Source: Pigoraptor chileana (taxonomy: Eukaryota > Opisthokonta > Filasterea). Taken from it: a DNA stretch of 30,808 nucleotides. Where the stretch lies: NCBI GenBank assembly GCA_943704495.1, contig CALSCR010001255.1, forward strand, positions 2,947-33,754, in the 5' to 3' direction. The stretch's first letter is position 1, and every line of letters starts with the position of its first letter. A model generated the notes under the pieces. It had not been told where the DNA came from, did not search any database, and saw nothing but the letters and a program-made list of their open reading frames with translations. Of the stretch, positions 11,162 to 22,100 are shown piece after piece. The position numbers and the translations under genes are program-made.

Positions 11162-14100
11162 TCAGAAGTAATACCGCACGGGAGGGCCGTCCACGTCCTC
11201 ACCCGCGTCGTCCTCAAAGGAGACAATGAGGTCGACATATGCCGCTCCCACTGACACTGCATCGGGTAGGGTATGCGTCATTCTGCATTGCGGCATTACA
11301 AGAGTCAGGGGTGTGCTGCAGAGTGCACACACGTGGCCTCTGGCGAAGCGAAAGCTCCAAAGAAGGCTCACAAATTACATTGTTGGTGGAACGGGTGTGG
11401 GGAGTGGGAGGAACGGGAAATCAGCACTTCCCATACCTCACCCTGTTAAATAAATAAGCATTCTAGAGATATCCTCTGACACGCAGACGGACTGAATGCA
11501 ATTAATATACTCTCACTTTGTTTGCAGCCTCGTTGCATGGCTTGGAAAGGCAGACATGTAGAGCATTGTCGCGCTGTCGCGGAAGACACCTGTTACAATA
11601 AGGTTGTAACGTGCCTGCGTTTTTTTACAGAAAAAAAAACAATAACAGCCAAAACGAAAACAAGCGAACAAAGCACGTCAAGTAACAGATGTCAATGCCC
11701 ACAGACTCGAGGCAGTTGACGTGCGTGGCAACAGGAGAAAAGGCATTGCGAGCGACTTGTCAATTTGCATTAATCGAAATCAAGCAAGCGTGCAAGTAAG
11801 CGTGCATGCCCACCTCAAGCTCTTTACAAAAGCCCCCGAGAGTCATATCCGTCCCTCCCTGCACAACCCAACGATCCCACGCAGTGAGCTCCAGCCCTGG
11901 ACGCAAGACGGATCTGGCGGGAGAGGACGGGCGCGCGTCCACATATGCACACGCCGCGGAATTAAAGAATCTGTTTGAGGGCACCCTGTTGGGCATTGAG
12001 ACGCCGCTCACTTTATCCGCCCGATTCAGCTCTCTCAGCGCTTCCCTCGCGAGGAGTACATCAATTGCGGCGACCGAAGCAAGCCCCGCAACAATCGCCA
12101 CACACGGAGGCAACGTAGGCACGACGCCACGTGACAGTGCGCGACAGAACACTCTCGAAGCCGCCGGGCATTGACGTCCATTCGGCCCCACCAATCCGTA
12201 CATTCGAGCGCGGAGATTGGCAGAGGCATACACGAAATCATCAGCTGCACGAGACACAGCGCTGCTGCGTGGGTGTGAGTTGCTCAAATCCATTGCCGAA
12301 TCCACACTGTCTCTCTGATCGGCAAACGTCGCGTCCAGGTGCAGGACATTTAGTGGCAGCGCTGTCGTCATTCCAGACACGCGCGCACATGCGACGGAGA
12401 GATGGTGCGAGTGTATTGCGAGTGCATCGTCTTGCGCATCGGCATCAGCGGGGGTCGCACTCTCTGACGTTGTTTTCGCCCGCGAAGCAGCTTTGTCGTC
12501 GACAAAACACGCGTCGCTTCCCTCAAATTCACTGCAAGGACCGGCACCAATACCATAAACGACAGAGAGCAGTGCTGCACATGCGGACACAAAAAGCGCA
12601 CTCAGACTATCGTCGGCGTCATAATCGAGTGGTGTTGGTGCTCTGCGAGGGGGCGCCCAGAACGGCAGCCCATCCTCAGTCGTGTGCGTCAACGGGAACG
12701 CACGCAGGAGCTTCACCGCACTACGCCCAAAGTACTTTGCGAAGCGCGCTCGTGCTTCCGCCAGGCACTCGGTGCGGGTGCGCGGGCGACGTGACAGCAT
12801 TCGCGCGCAGAGCCGCTTGCTCCCAAAGTCGGCATCCGATTCCGTCGTATTCGTCAACACCGCCATGAACGCACTAATGTCAATGGCGTGTGATTGCGGC
12901 AATGTACTGCCGCGGTCCGCATCTGCTGCTCTGTTTGCTCCATCGCGCGTTGCTTGTGTCGCAAATTCGTTGAACGCGGTGGGCTTCACGCAGAAAGAAG
13001 AGAGAAACTTCTTCTGTGCCCACGTGACGCACATATCGGGGGTTGATGGAAAGGACTTTAGCATGCAGTGCGGCGGCGGGTCCAGATCGAGCGAGATGTC
13101 GCGGGTTGTGTAGTATGGCTCACTCACGTGAGGAACGATGGCCTGCCCACAGAAAATAAATTGAATAACCGCACAAACAAGAGAGTTGGCACCGTAACAC
13201 ACATAAAATAGAGAATGACGTTCAGTTGTGTGAGGACCTCTTGGCAGATGACTCAGATGCCAGGACACGGTGGGTAGGGCCACATTACAGCCACATATGT
13301 CACTCACTTAACCCGCCACACTAAACATGGGCACATATATGCGCGAAGAGGCAGTCAAAGGAAGAACATACACAGACACAGACACAGACACAGACACAGA
13401 CACAGACACAGACACAGACACAGACACAGACACAGACACGGACACACACACAAACACAAACACAGTCACGGACACATACACAAACACAAACACAGACACA
13501 GTCACAGACACAGACACAGACACAGTCACAGACACAGACACAGACAGACACGGATACATACAAACACACACAAACAGACAAAGACACAGACACATAAATA
13601 CAAAATGCATGCACGCACCTGAACGTGACCCATGGTTCCGTGCAAGCCCACGTCGATGGAGGCCACGGGAATGGCCAGACAGCGCGAGTCCACATAGTGC
13701 CTCTGCGTGAGCGTCTCGACACACGCGTCGACCACAACGCCCACGGAGGACAAAAAAGTGTCGCTGAAAAATTCTCGTTCCGACGCATCAAATTTGCGAT
13801 CAACCGCAATTGCATTGGCACCGATGGTGGATACGCTTGCAGCGATGGCAGAGGCACGTGATTGGCACGGCTGCGTAGGATGATCGATGGGAACCGATCT
13901 GTTCCAATAATCCAACACAAACACACACACACACACACACACGTCAGTGGGCAAGCTGTGTGTTTGTGGGTAATCAGCCACGAAAAGAAGTTGCAGAATT
14001 CAAGCCTGTGGCTTAGCCGCTGTGCCGATGGACTCCGCAAGCACGAAAAGAAGTGAAGAAAGAACACAACCACACCCTACTGTCAAGTGGAGTGCGCGAC

Positions 14101-16767
14101 AGTTTCTCTGTGCATGAATAGGAGCAGCAGCAAGAGCAACAACAACAACAGCAAAACAACTCACCCGCACACCGGCGAGTTTGGCGATCCATCGACGAGA
14201 ATAATCGCGCCACCACTTGCATCAGAGCCCAAAGACTGCGCCACCCCGGAGGCAGCCAGACACTCGGCCACCTTGGCACCCACGTGACCGCATCCAAGCA
14301 ACAGCACCCTTGCCTGTGAGAGTGCGTTCCGTGCCATGTGCGCAGCAAGTCCCCCATCTTCACGCACACCGGATGCACTGCGGTCGGCATCCGCCATGTG
14401 TGCATCCCTGCAGCCTACATCAACCAACCCAATCCCATCACGTACGGGAATGCACGTTGCGCCAGTCTCAGCTTCGCCCGCCTGCTGCGCACTATCTGTT
14501 GCAACAATCACCTCCGTTGCCGTAGTCCTTTCTTCCAACCGAGAGGCTTGTGCAGCGAGAGTCGACGCCTCGCAACACGCCGGATGGGATGCCACGTGGA
14601 TCCATTGTGTCAGTGGCTGATGGCACTTGGAGACAGCCTTGACGGCTTCCACTGCCGCGATCCCCGCAGAGACAACCGCCAATGCACGCTCATACGTCCC
14701 CGCGCTAGTATGAGTGCCACCACCAACAGCAATGTCTGCTCCTGATGCGGAGACGGCCCGCTTCCAACAACCATGCGCACGTGACAGCTCGTCTTCAGCA
14801 TCGCCAGGATTGCCCCCTGGGGGATTAAATGTGGGAGTATCCATCTGCAATGACAGTGGCAGGTGTGTCATGGAGCACGTTGGAGGAGCCGACGCGGGAT
14901 ACGCAATGCCGCCCGCAAGTGTCCACGAAGCACCCGTCCCTTCCCTTTCAACAATAGAGGCGACGACGGCCGCAGCAGCCGCGTCACACGTCACTGCAAA
15001 CGAATGCGCGGTGAGGAAGCGCACTGCGTGGGCGACAGACGGCTCCTCCATCCAAGACAGTGCATCCGGCATTCCCCGCAATATCACGTGACCACCAGCA
15101 TCGCTCACGTCCAGCCGTCGACCCTCGGCAATTTTGAAGACGAGCTCCCATTGGGTGGCGCGGTTACCGACGTCACCACTTGGAAGAACTATCTGTGGCT
15201 GTACGGACACAATGGGACAGCCTACTCGCCTCTCATGCGATGTTGGATTGGCATCTTCGACAAAGAAAAGAGGACCCCTATCGACAAAGACAGATGCAAG
15301 CGCGTTGGAAGACCAACTTGCGACAAAGGGAGTTGTAACGATCCTGCCGCCATTGCCATTGCCACTGCCAGGAGACAAGGCGTGTGTGCGGCATACATCG
15401 TCCAGTTGCAGGGCGTAAGCAGCCGATAGATTGACGGCCACGACACACTGTGTGTGCATAAAGTGTGTAAAGATGTACGATTCAAGTCAGTGTCTCAGGC
15501 GCTGTGCCCATGGACTGCACAGAACAGTGTGTAAAGAATAAGAACGGAAGGGTCGCTGAGAATCAGTCTCCCTATACTTCAAACATATGCATTCCCAAAT
15601 ACAAAGTACGTGAGGCAAACAAAAACAAAATTGAATTGCATATGCCACGGACACACACATGCGCACATGCACACAACAAGTATCACCCATGGAAACCATT
15701 GCCAATGCGCAAATGTAGACTTACATCAAAGTCAGAGACGGGAGGAAGCGGGCGTTGCGAAGCATTCACAACGGTAACCGCGCCGACACCATGTCCGGAT
15801 ATCGCTGCGGGTAGCAGCCTGTAGTAACGCACAGGGCTCAGCAAATTAATCGCGATGATCGCACAAGAAACAAGTGGAGCTCCTTTGCTTTCCAACTGAC
15901 TTCTTACTCATTTCAACTAAAGTTGTGCGGCTTTGCTTCCCACAACGGTATGCGCGTTTTTTGTGATAATGTGCACAAAGGATCTTTGTGTGGTGGTACA
16001 AGTTGTTCAAAAGTGTGCGTATGTGTATGCTCGATTGTCACGGATTTTGTACACAAAAGTGTGCGCGTGTGTGTTATCATGAAAACGGTTACAAGCAACT
16101 GCAACACAAACACAAACACATACCGATCATTTGACGCACGATTGGCGCCGCTTATTAGTGATGAATCCTCGGGAATGTACCATTCGATGGCACGCAATCC
16201 ACACTGCGCAAGGCATTTTACTGCGGTCGAATGATCCAGATTGTCGTAAGCGTCAGTGACACATAAGATTATGTGTCAGAAATAAAGATATGCACAACAA
16301 CATACGCAGTCGCCGCGCGCTCTCTCTCTGTGCGGACATTGTGGAGTCCATGCGTAAAAGACACGGACTTGAATCCTCCATCACTCTATGCAACACATAG
16401 CATTAAAAGGTCGATTGTTATGTTTGCGCGCAAGAACACAACACCGCACATACAACCCATTTACAGATGCGAATTCTTTCCAGCACGCACCGGTTTCTTC
16501 TGCAGCACAGCCGCCCCCTACAACGAGGATCCTGCTTGATGCCAACGCACGCGCACCAGTTGAGCACTCCCAAGCAAATTCGACTTCCCCTGAGTCAATG
16601 TGGCGCACACTCGCAACGCCGCCTGCTTCTGAGCCCCCACTCTCAGTGGTTCCGTCGTGTAGATGATCTCCCGCAACACGTGGCCTCTTTGCGTCTCTCT
16701 CCACCAATACGTCACCGGATACTTTGAGTCCATCGGATTCGTCGTCACTTCGTTTGTGCTTCGGCAT
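11162..16767 (-). CDS. UBA1: Divergent UBA1-type ubiquitin-activating enzyme (E1)
   Basis: E1 enzymes adenylate ubiquitin, hold it as a thioester and pass it to E2s. Exons in transcript order are 16767-16465, 16327-16306, 16220-16124, 15818-15725, 15447-14165, 13898-13619, 13142-11814, 11614-11517 and 11315-11162. All phases agree, giving about 1219 residues (human UBA1 has 1058). The N-terminus is basic, with KRPRV. The inactive adenylation half has SSRILVVGGG. The active half has LLLGCGHVGAKVAECL, then RHYVDSRC and GLHGTMGHVQ. The catalytic cysteine is in HCMLKSFP, about residue 719, matching CTLKNFP of human UBA1. PFWAPPRRAPTPLDYD and FVYASANLRARMYG match conserved E1 blocks. The ubiquitin-fold domain starts WDRWVVQGG and ends DVDGPPVRYYF. 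Oddities: the NxNRQFLF block of the adenylation site is not recognisable, and ALDN is replaced by CVET. It could be a working but fast-evolving E1 or a specialised paralogue. Confidence 0.9.
13369..13592. repeat. ACAGAC hexanucleotide repeat in E1 intron 6
   Basis: A long array of ACAGAC units, near-perfect at 13370-13440 and then interrupted by AAACAC and AGTCAC variants to about 13592. It lies inside the 476-nt intron at 13143-13618. In the E1 transcript it reads as UG-rich (TGTGTC units). Confidence 0.95.
13917..13942. repeat. CA dinucleotide repeat in E1 intron 5
   Basis: A simple CA tract within the intron at 13899-14164, which reads TG in the E1 sense strand just upstream of the acceptor. 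Confidence 0.9.
13990..14042 (-). repeat. Dispersed intronic repeat, copy in E1 intron 5
   Basis: In the sense direction of the E1 gene it reads GGAGTCCATCGGCACAGCGG, then AGGCTTGAATTCTG. It is the most diverged full-length copy of the roughly 50-bp repeat family described in the findings. Confidence 0.7.
15470..15523 (-). repeat. Dispersed intronic repeat, copy in E1 intron 4
   Basis: It reads GCAGTCCATGGGCACAGCGC, then GAGACACTGACTTGAATCG and TACATCT, in the sense direction of the E1 gene. It matches the copy at 28983-29033 closely over about 50 bp. It ends about 22 nt from the 3' splice site of the intron at 15448-15724. Confidence 0.85.
16257..16278. repeat. Perfect 10-bp inverted repeat within an 85-nt intron
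   Basis: TGACACATAA, a GA spacer, then the exact reverse complement TTATGTGTCA. It sits in the middle of the short E1 intron at 16221-16305, between the microexon and exon 3, and would form a tight hairpin in the pre-mRNA. Confidence 0.85.
16306..16327 (-). other. UBA1: 22-nt microexon of the E1 gene
   Basis: This exon encodes RESARRL plus one base of the next codon. It has a CAG acceptor and a GTATGT donor. Without it, exon 1 (phase 0) would run into an immediate stop on joining exon 3. With it, phases agree and the peptide fits the E1 helix after the nucleotide loop. The inference rests on phase and family pattern only. Confidence 0.7.
16339..16388 (+). repeat. Dispersed intronic repeat, copy in E1 intron 1 (antisense to the gene)
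   Basis: It reads TTGTGGAGTCCATGCG, a short internal gap, then GACACGGACTTGAATCC on the plus strand, which is antisense to the E1 gene. The repeat family therefore occurs in both orientations relative to its host transcripts. Confidence 0.75.
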
Positions 16768-17530
16768 ATTTGTTCAATCCCTCTGCTCTTTCGCAACAAG
16801 TTTCCATGCAAATACCGTAAGAGATTCGAAAGACTATTAGGTCAACTTTGCATGCGAATGTTTATGCAGATTAATGCTGTGATCAGACAGACGCCGTCGC
16901 GCTGTGCCCGAGCAGTGTTACGGGACAATGGATAGTAGTGAATGAATGACAAGGGTGGTGCTCCACATGTTCACTCTGGAGTAACATTTTAGTGGGCGAG
17001 CGTCACGTGATCTGTGAGCCCGGCCGGTACTGTCCGAGCCCGCGGCTGACCGTGTGCCGGCCGCCGACCAGTTAGCGGCCGCCGACGGTTGCAGTAAAGT
17101 ACAACATGTCGCACAAACTGTTTCTGCCAGTTTATTCACCGTTCCGCAGTTGACAACCGCGAGAAGTACACGACAGTACCGAGACGTGCTTCAGCCGAGT
17201 TCAGAATACAATAGTATGTAGTGACTGAGTTTGCGCCACTGCCACAGTTCAATGCCATGGCCGGCGGCTAACATGAATACATTTAAACTGATGAATTCAG
17301 TAGAACTATGGTCCAGTCGACTGAGTCACTGGCTCACGGCGGGCGGCGGGCGGCGGCCGGGCCTGGCATTACGGTACTCTGAGTCACTATGGTTATTCCA
17401 ATACGGCCGTTACGTATCACCGCACTATCGGCGGCGGCGGCTCGCGCTACTAGGCATCTGATTACACACAAATCTTCTGCGGCACGACAGGAATCACCGA
17501 CGACAATCCATTCGATTTCTGTTGGTTCAT
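16768..17530. other. E1 upstream region and left part of a GC-rich island
   Basis: The left part should hold the E1 promoter, including the E-box at 17003-17010. From about 17030 the sequence becomes GC-rich, with two direct copies of GGCCGCCGAC (17059-17068 and 17077-17086, period 18) and a GGCGGGC-rich run at 17337-17366. Copies of GAGTCACT and its reverse complement recur between 17215 and 17390. I find no credible gene here. Confidence 0.5.
17003..17010. promoter_or_regulatory. TCACGTGA E-box upstream of the E1 gene
   Basis: A perfect TCACGTGA palindrome, again extended as GTCACGTGAT, 236 nt upstream of the E1 start codon. It is the same extended motif as in the promoters of the EAF7-like gene and the F-box/CDC123-like pair. 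Confidence 0.5.
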
Positions 17531-17531
17531 T

Positions 17532-18248
17532 TTAAGAGCGCAGTCTGATCATGAAAACTTCCAGCAGCGGCAGTCGGTGCCGAGAAGGGGAAAAAAAGAC
17601 TGAAGAAAACACATCTTGAGGCCAAGATTCGATCGCCGACTCGATCGGACCTAGGAGAGTTGTACGTTGGCGGGAAAGAGATGTACTGTCATGTGGGTGA
17701 AGTTCCACTCTGCCGTTCCAATTCCAGGAGGCGACACAGCCAGACCTCCCGCAATTGTATGGGTGCCAGCTGGGACAGTAAATGTCAATTCGCAAGCAAC
17801 TTCCGTACAGACGTTTGAATGCGTTATGCAGTAGCCAGGAAATGCAACTGATGCAGCTTGCTGCTGGTTCCCCGCGCTGTCCATAGCGATCCAGTCGAGC
17901 ATGATGACTCCCATGGCGCTCGACACCGCACCATTGATGGGCACAAATCCGCATGTGCCCCGCCACTCGCACACGAACAACGCGTGGGGAGGCCGTTGTG
18001 AGCGCGTAGGCGAGGCCAGGGACAGGGAGATACATGGCAGAGGCTGTAACATACCACTTCATATTACCCGTCGTGGCCACTCGTAGGATTTTAGTGTCCT
18101 GGCTTGCTGCAACGGCCAACTGGAGGCTCGCCACATTATTCTTCATCGTCAACACGAGCTGCTGCACTCTGGCAAAGACAGTCCCCTGACACAGTTGACT
18201 GAACAGCCCATGTTGCATATTTGTGTGATGCATCATGGCAGACAACAA
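17532..18248 (-). other. Unassigned interrupted frame, possible virus-like or mobile-element remnant
   Basis: The minus strand here encodes beta-rich, valine/alanine-rich sequence, with stretches such as ASLQLAVAAS, GVIMLDWIAMDSAG and CELTFTVPAGTHTIAGG. These loosely recall small secreted or capsid-like jelly-roll domains, but I cannot assign a family. It looks broken, with about one interruption, and appears to be a fossil. Its head overlaps the head of the opposite frame at 18235 by a few bases, a compact arrangement unlike the spaced host genes around it. It could also be a decayed host gene. Confidence 0.3.
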
Positions 18249-18858
18249 GGAACATCACGCCGCAGCTCACTACCTCCAACTAAGGCTGGGGCTTCTTCAC
18301 AGCGTCGGCGCGCTCAATACAGACCTGGGAAACGAGGTGATCAGCAGCGTCGACAGTCTCGCAGCATTGCTTCGCACGCTCCCAGACGCTATGCTCTACG
18401 TTCCGAATCATATCCGGAAGGACTCACCCGAGGTCGACATGTTCGCAAAGCGTCTTTCGCAGGCCATAATGCGAAACAATGCAATAGCGAAGGGCTACAT
18501 GCTTCGATGACTGTGGGTCACAATCAAGCCGTTGGACCTCACGCACTTTCAAGACAATATCGCGCTGCACTTCATCGACGTTGTGGCGGGCAAGAGACCC
18601 AGATGCCATCCACTCCACCCCATCATGCCGCCTCGAGACACAGCGGCCGTTAACCAAGTCACCGACAAGGTCTTCGAACAACGACGGCAACCCAATATAT
18701 ATAGCGGGACCCATGATCCTGACGATCACGCGCCCCCTCCGTACCAAGAGCTCGACGTCAACGATGGACAACACTCTGCTGGAGCCACTTCCAATGAGCA
18801 CATCTTGCTGAAGACTCTCAACAGGAGGAACGCTGTCGGAACGTCTTCCAAAGTGTAG
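18235..18858 (+). other. Unassigned interrupted frame with a PPPY motif, possible virus-like remnant
   Basis: The plus strand has a helical N-terminal part (LLHSVGALNTDLGNEVISSV) and a proline-rich C-terminal part containing APPPYQEL. PPxY motifs bind WW domains and occur in some viral structural proteins, but also in many host proteins. No family is recognised. It appears broken, with about one interruption, and is paired head to head with the frame at 17532-18248. Treated as fossil debris of uncertain origin; an undescribed host gene remains possible. Confidence 0.3.
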
Positions 18859-19116
18859 GAAAGAAATCGGTATCCAGAAGCGCATTGGAGGCTCACAGCG
18901 TGCGAATAATGTTGAGATGAAGCTAAAATAAATCCGTGGTGCAGAGTGCTGTTGCCACTGTAGCCAAAGGGATGCGACCAAATATGCCGACATACGTGCT
19001 TGAATTTAGTTCACTGGGAACGACCAACGACCACAAAGCAGCCCCGCACTACACATCACCCCACGTGACCCCCACTTATTATGCCCCAATCAATAACGCG
19101 ACACAAGCACAGCGCA

Positions 19117-22100
19117 CTAATTACTGTCCCCATCATCCTCATCACCATTCCGATCACCGTCACCATCCTCCTCCTCCTCATCACTGGGGCTGCCAGCCGA
19201 GGCGTGTTCGTCGCGGGCAAAGCCAAAGGTGCTTCTCAAAGCCGGCCCATCCAGCTCAACAGACGGCCGCCGTGCACGCAATTCGCCCCCACACGCATGC
19301 TCCGACAGCCTTCCAAGCCCAGCAAACGTCCTTCCACACGTGGGACAGACGACGGCGTACTTTGGGCAGTGCGGAAGGTGCTCGGCCACATCTCCCACAA
19401 AGTCACAGCCTTTGCTCCGCAAGGGACACCGACTCCTCCGTCGAATGAACACGTGCGCACCACCACCACAAGTTCCAGCGCCGACGCCCGTACCACCGTG
19501 AGTACCACCTCCACCTACGGCGTGTGCGTCTCGTTCGCGCGTTCGTTCGTTGACAATGCCGCAGCGCACGCTCACAGTGCCAGAGTCCGTGAAGTCCCCC
19601 TCAATCGTAATGACGGATTGGTCGTCATCTGTCATCATCGAGATGACGTGTTCCCGCGCCGAGCACTCGCCGAGGTGGCTGCCCATGCGCTCACGGGGTG
19701 TCACGTGCACGCAGCCGTACTGTGAGTTGGGGCACATAATGGGGCGGCTGCGGCACACCTCTGTGTGGTCCTGTGTAATGGTATTCAGTGTGTGCGTGTG
19801 TGTGTGTGTGTGTATTCAGCAAAGGGGAACATGGAATAAGGGAGTGAGGTGTAACGCGCATCAGCGAGTGATAACAGCGCACATGTGCTGTAATCGACAA
19901 CACCAACACACATAACAACATACATATATGCTCAGGGAAGACAATGGTATATGCACGCAAACAACACACATACACATACCAACAGCATACAGCGGCGTAT
20001 CCCCGACCCGCAGCCATCGACACACTCCACCCGCGCACAATTACACTGCTCATCCGGCGCATGATTGATGCGCTCCTCCGGGGTAGAAGCGGACATCGTG
20101 GATCCAATTCCCTCACTCCCCCCAATGGGTCTGGACATGTCGACGCTTATATCGTTATCGTTGCCGAGAGAACGAAGGCTGCCGCTGCCCTGCAACAGCC
20201 ACGCGGGCACCGCCTGAGTTGCAGAGGGATAGTATGAAATGGCAACACCAGCGCGAATGAGGTCAAGCATCGCGCGCGTGTTGCCTACAATGCCGTGCAG
20301 GCCGATCATTCGGAGACCCTGCATGTTGCAATGCGACCACACACGTGGAAGAAAGCGCGGTGTCAGATAAGAAAAGGGATTATGGGCGCTCATTGTTTAT
20401 TCAAAATCAAATAAAAAACAACTGGCAGGCTCAGACTGGATTCATAGTAAAGAGATTAATAGCAAGTGCCCACCACTCTTACATAGGCACCATCACATTA
20501 ACCTTTGAGGACGAATACACAAACAACAACAACTACAACTACAGCAAGACAATCAGCCATCAACGTCAACGCTCTTTCAAATGCTCCAATCACATTGTAT
20601 CTTTCAAGCACATGAAATCCCAACAAAAAAAAGCGCGCACATTCCAGTGCACAACTCACCCGCAGATTCCTCATTTTAGCAATTGTGTGCAGCGCCTGTG
20701 CAGACAGTTCGTTGCATCCGGACACGTCAAGCTGCTTGATGTGAGGACAACATGACGCAATTGCCGCAATGACATCATCTGTGACTGCTTTTGTGCGCGG
20801 TATCTCAAGACGCTCCAGGTTCGGGCAACTGTGTTGTTGGGGACGTGTGGTGTGTGTGCGTGTGTGTGCGTGTGTGTGTGCGTGCGTGTGTACGTGTATG
20901 TGTGTGCGTGAGCATGTGTGTGTGTGTGTATGCGTGTGTGTGTGTGTGCGTGAGCATATGTGTGTGTGTGTGTGTGTATGCGTGTGTTTGTATGTGTGTG
21001 TGTGTGTGTGCGTGTGTATGTGTGTGTGTGTGTGCGTGTGTTTGTATGTGTGCGTGTGTGTGCGTGTGTATGTGTGTGTGTGTGCGTGTGTGTGCGTGCA
21101 TAATATAGGCGTGTTTGCAGAAGAGAAATGTCAGTACCTTTGGAAAAGTATCCCAACCAAACAGATCACTCCTTTGCCACCGATCATGCAACCAGGGGGA
21201 ATTGTGCAATGGAGGAGCAGGGCCCGATAGGAAATGCGGCAGAAAAAGCATCCCCCTCCCCCCCTCCCCCAACGCACGCACACGCGCGCACACACACACA
21301 CAATCCGCATGGATGACAAGCAATCATCCACATAATACCACGAAAGTGACATTTTACCTGCGCGCTATCCAACAGAACTCTTGCGCTGCGAGAGAACAAA
21401 AGAGACGAACATGCAACATACCGACTGTGAGGCACGGATATAAGATTGGATCCAGAATAAAAAAAGAAGAATGAAACAACGAAAAAATAATAATCGTGCT
21501 CATATGGATCGCTGTCCTGGAACCCCACATATCACAATAGTATTCAGCAGTCAGTATACTGACACGCACAGACACAGCCACGGATATATTTTCAAGCACT
21601 TGCACGACAAACCACAAGAAACACGCACACACACACACACACCATACACACACAACACAACACAGAATAACTCACTCGTCACGCGTGAGCAGTGGTACAA
21701 CTTGAGGTTTTTCAGCGACGGACCAATCTTGGTGATAAGCCGCTCGAGCACTGCGCCCTTCAGACCCAGAGACATGTACACCTCAAGCGTCTCTAGCAGA
21801 ACAAGTTGATCAATCCAAGCCGAAAACTCCCTCACATCAAACTGATCAGGATGCACATTATCGATCGTCAAGTGTCGCAGATTCTGTGCGCCGCCAAGCA
21901 TAAACGCGAGAAAGTTTCGCGTCTCGCCGTGCGGATTCACATGGGCGGTCGACCACACGGCCATACTCCGCAATTGAAGGGATTCGAGGCGGGTAAATCG
22001 CTCCGGCAGCCGCGATGGCGTGTATATATTGCACTGCCGCACGACAAGCTTCTTCAGCGTGTGCGCAATTGGGGCCGTCCTCAGTATCTCAGTCGCGAGC

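Noticed and set aside
12131-12868. A 245-codon plus-strand frame opposite E1 exon 7
   Set aside because: The minus strand carries clear E1 motifs over the same bases; this is an antisense shadow rich in Arg, Ser and His.
13369-13592. Regularly spaced repeats resembling a CRISPR array
   Set aside because: The units are 6 bp without unique spacers, inside a eukaryotic intron.
13321-14073. A 250-codon minus frame and a plus frame of repeated Thr-Asp across the ACAGAC array
   Set aside because: Repeat translation in E1 intron 6. Only the piece 13619-13898 of the minus strand is a real exon, in another frame.
17288-17294. CTGATGA, the conserved start of a hammerhead ribozyme core
   Set aside because: No GAAA and no flanking helices at the required spacing were found.
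18424-18993. A 189-codon minus frame in the odd island
   Set aside because: It lies opposite the plus-strand frame with the PPPY motif and looks like its antisense shadow; no motif was recognised.
20769-21323. Long frames on both strands across the TG satellite
   Set aside because: They are only alternating Val/Cys or His/Thr translations of TG/CA repeats within an intron.
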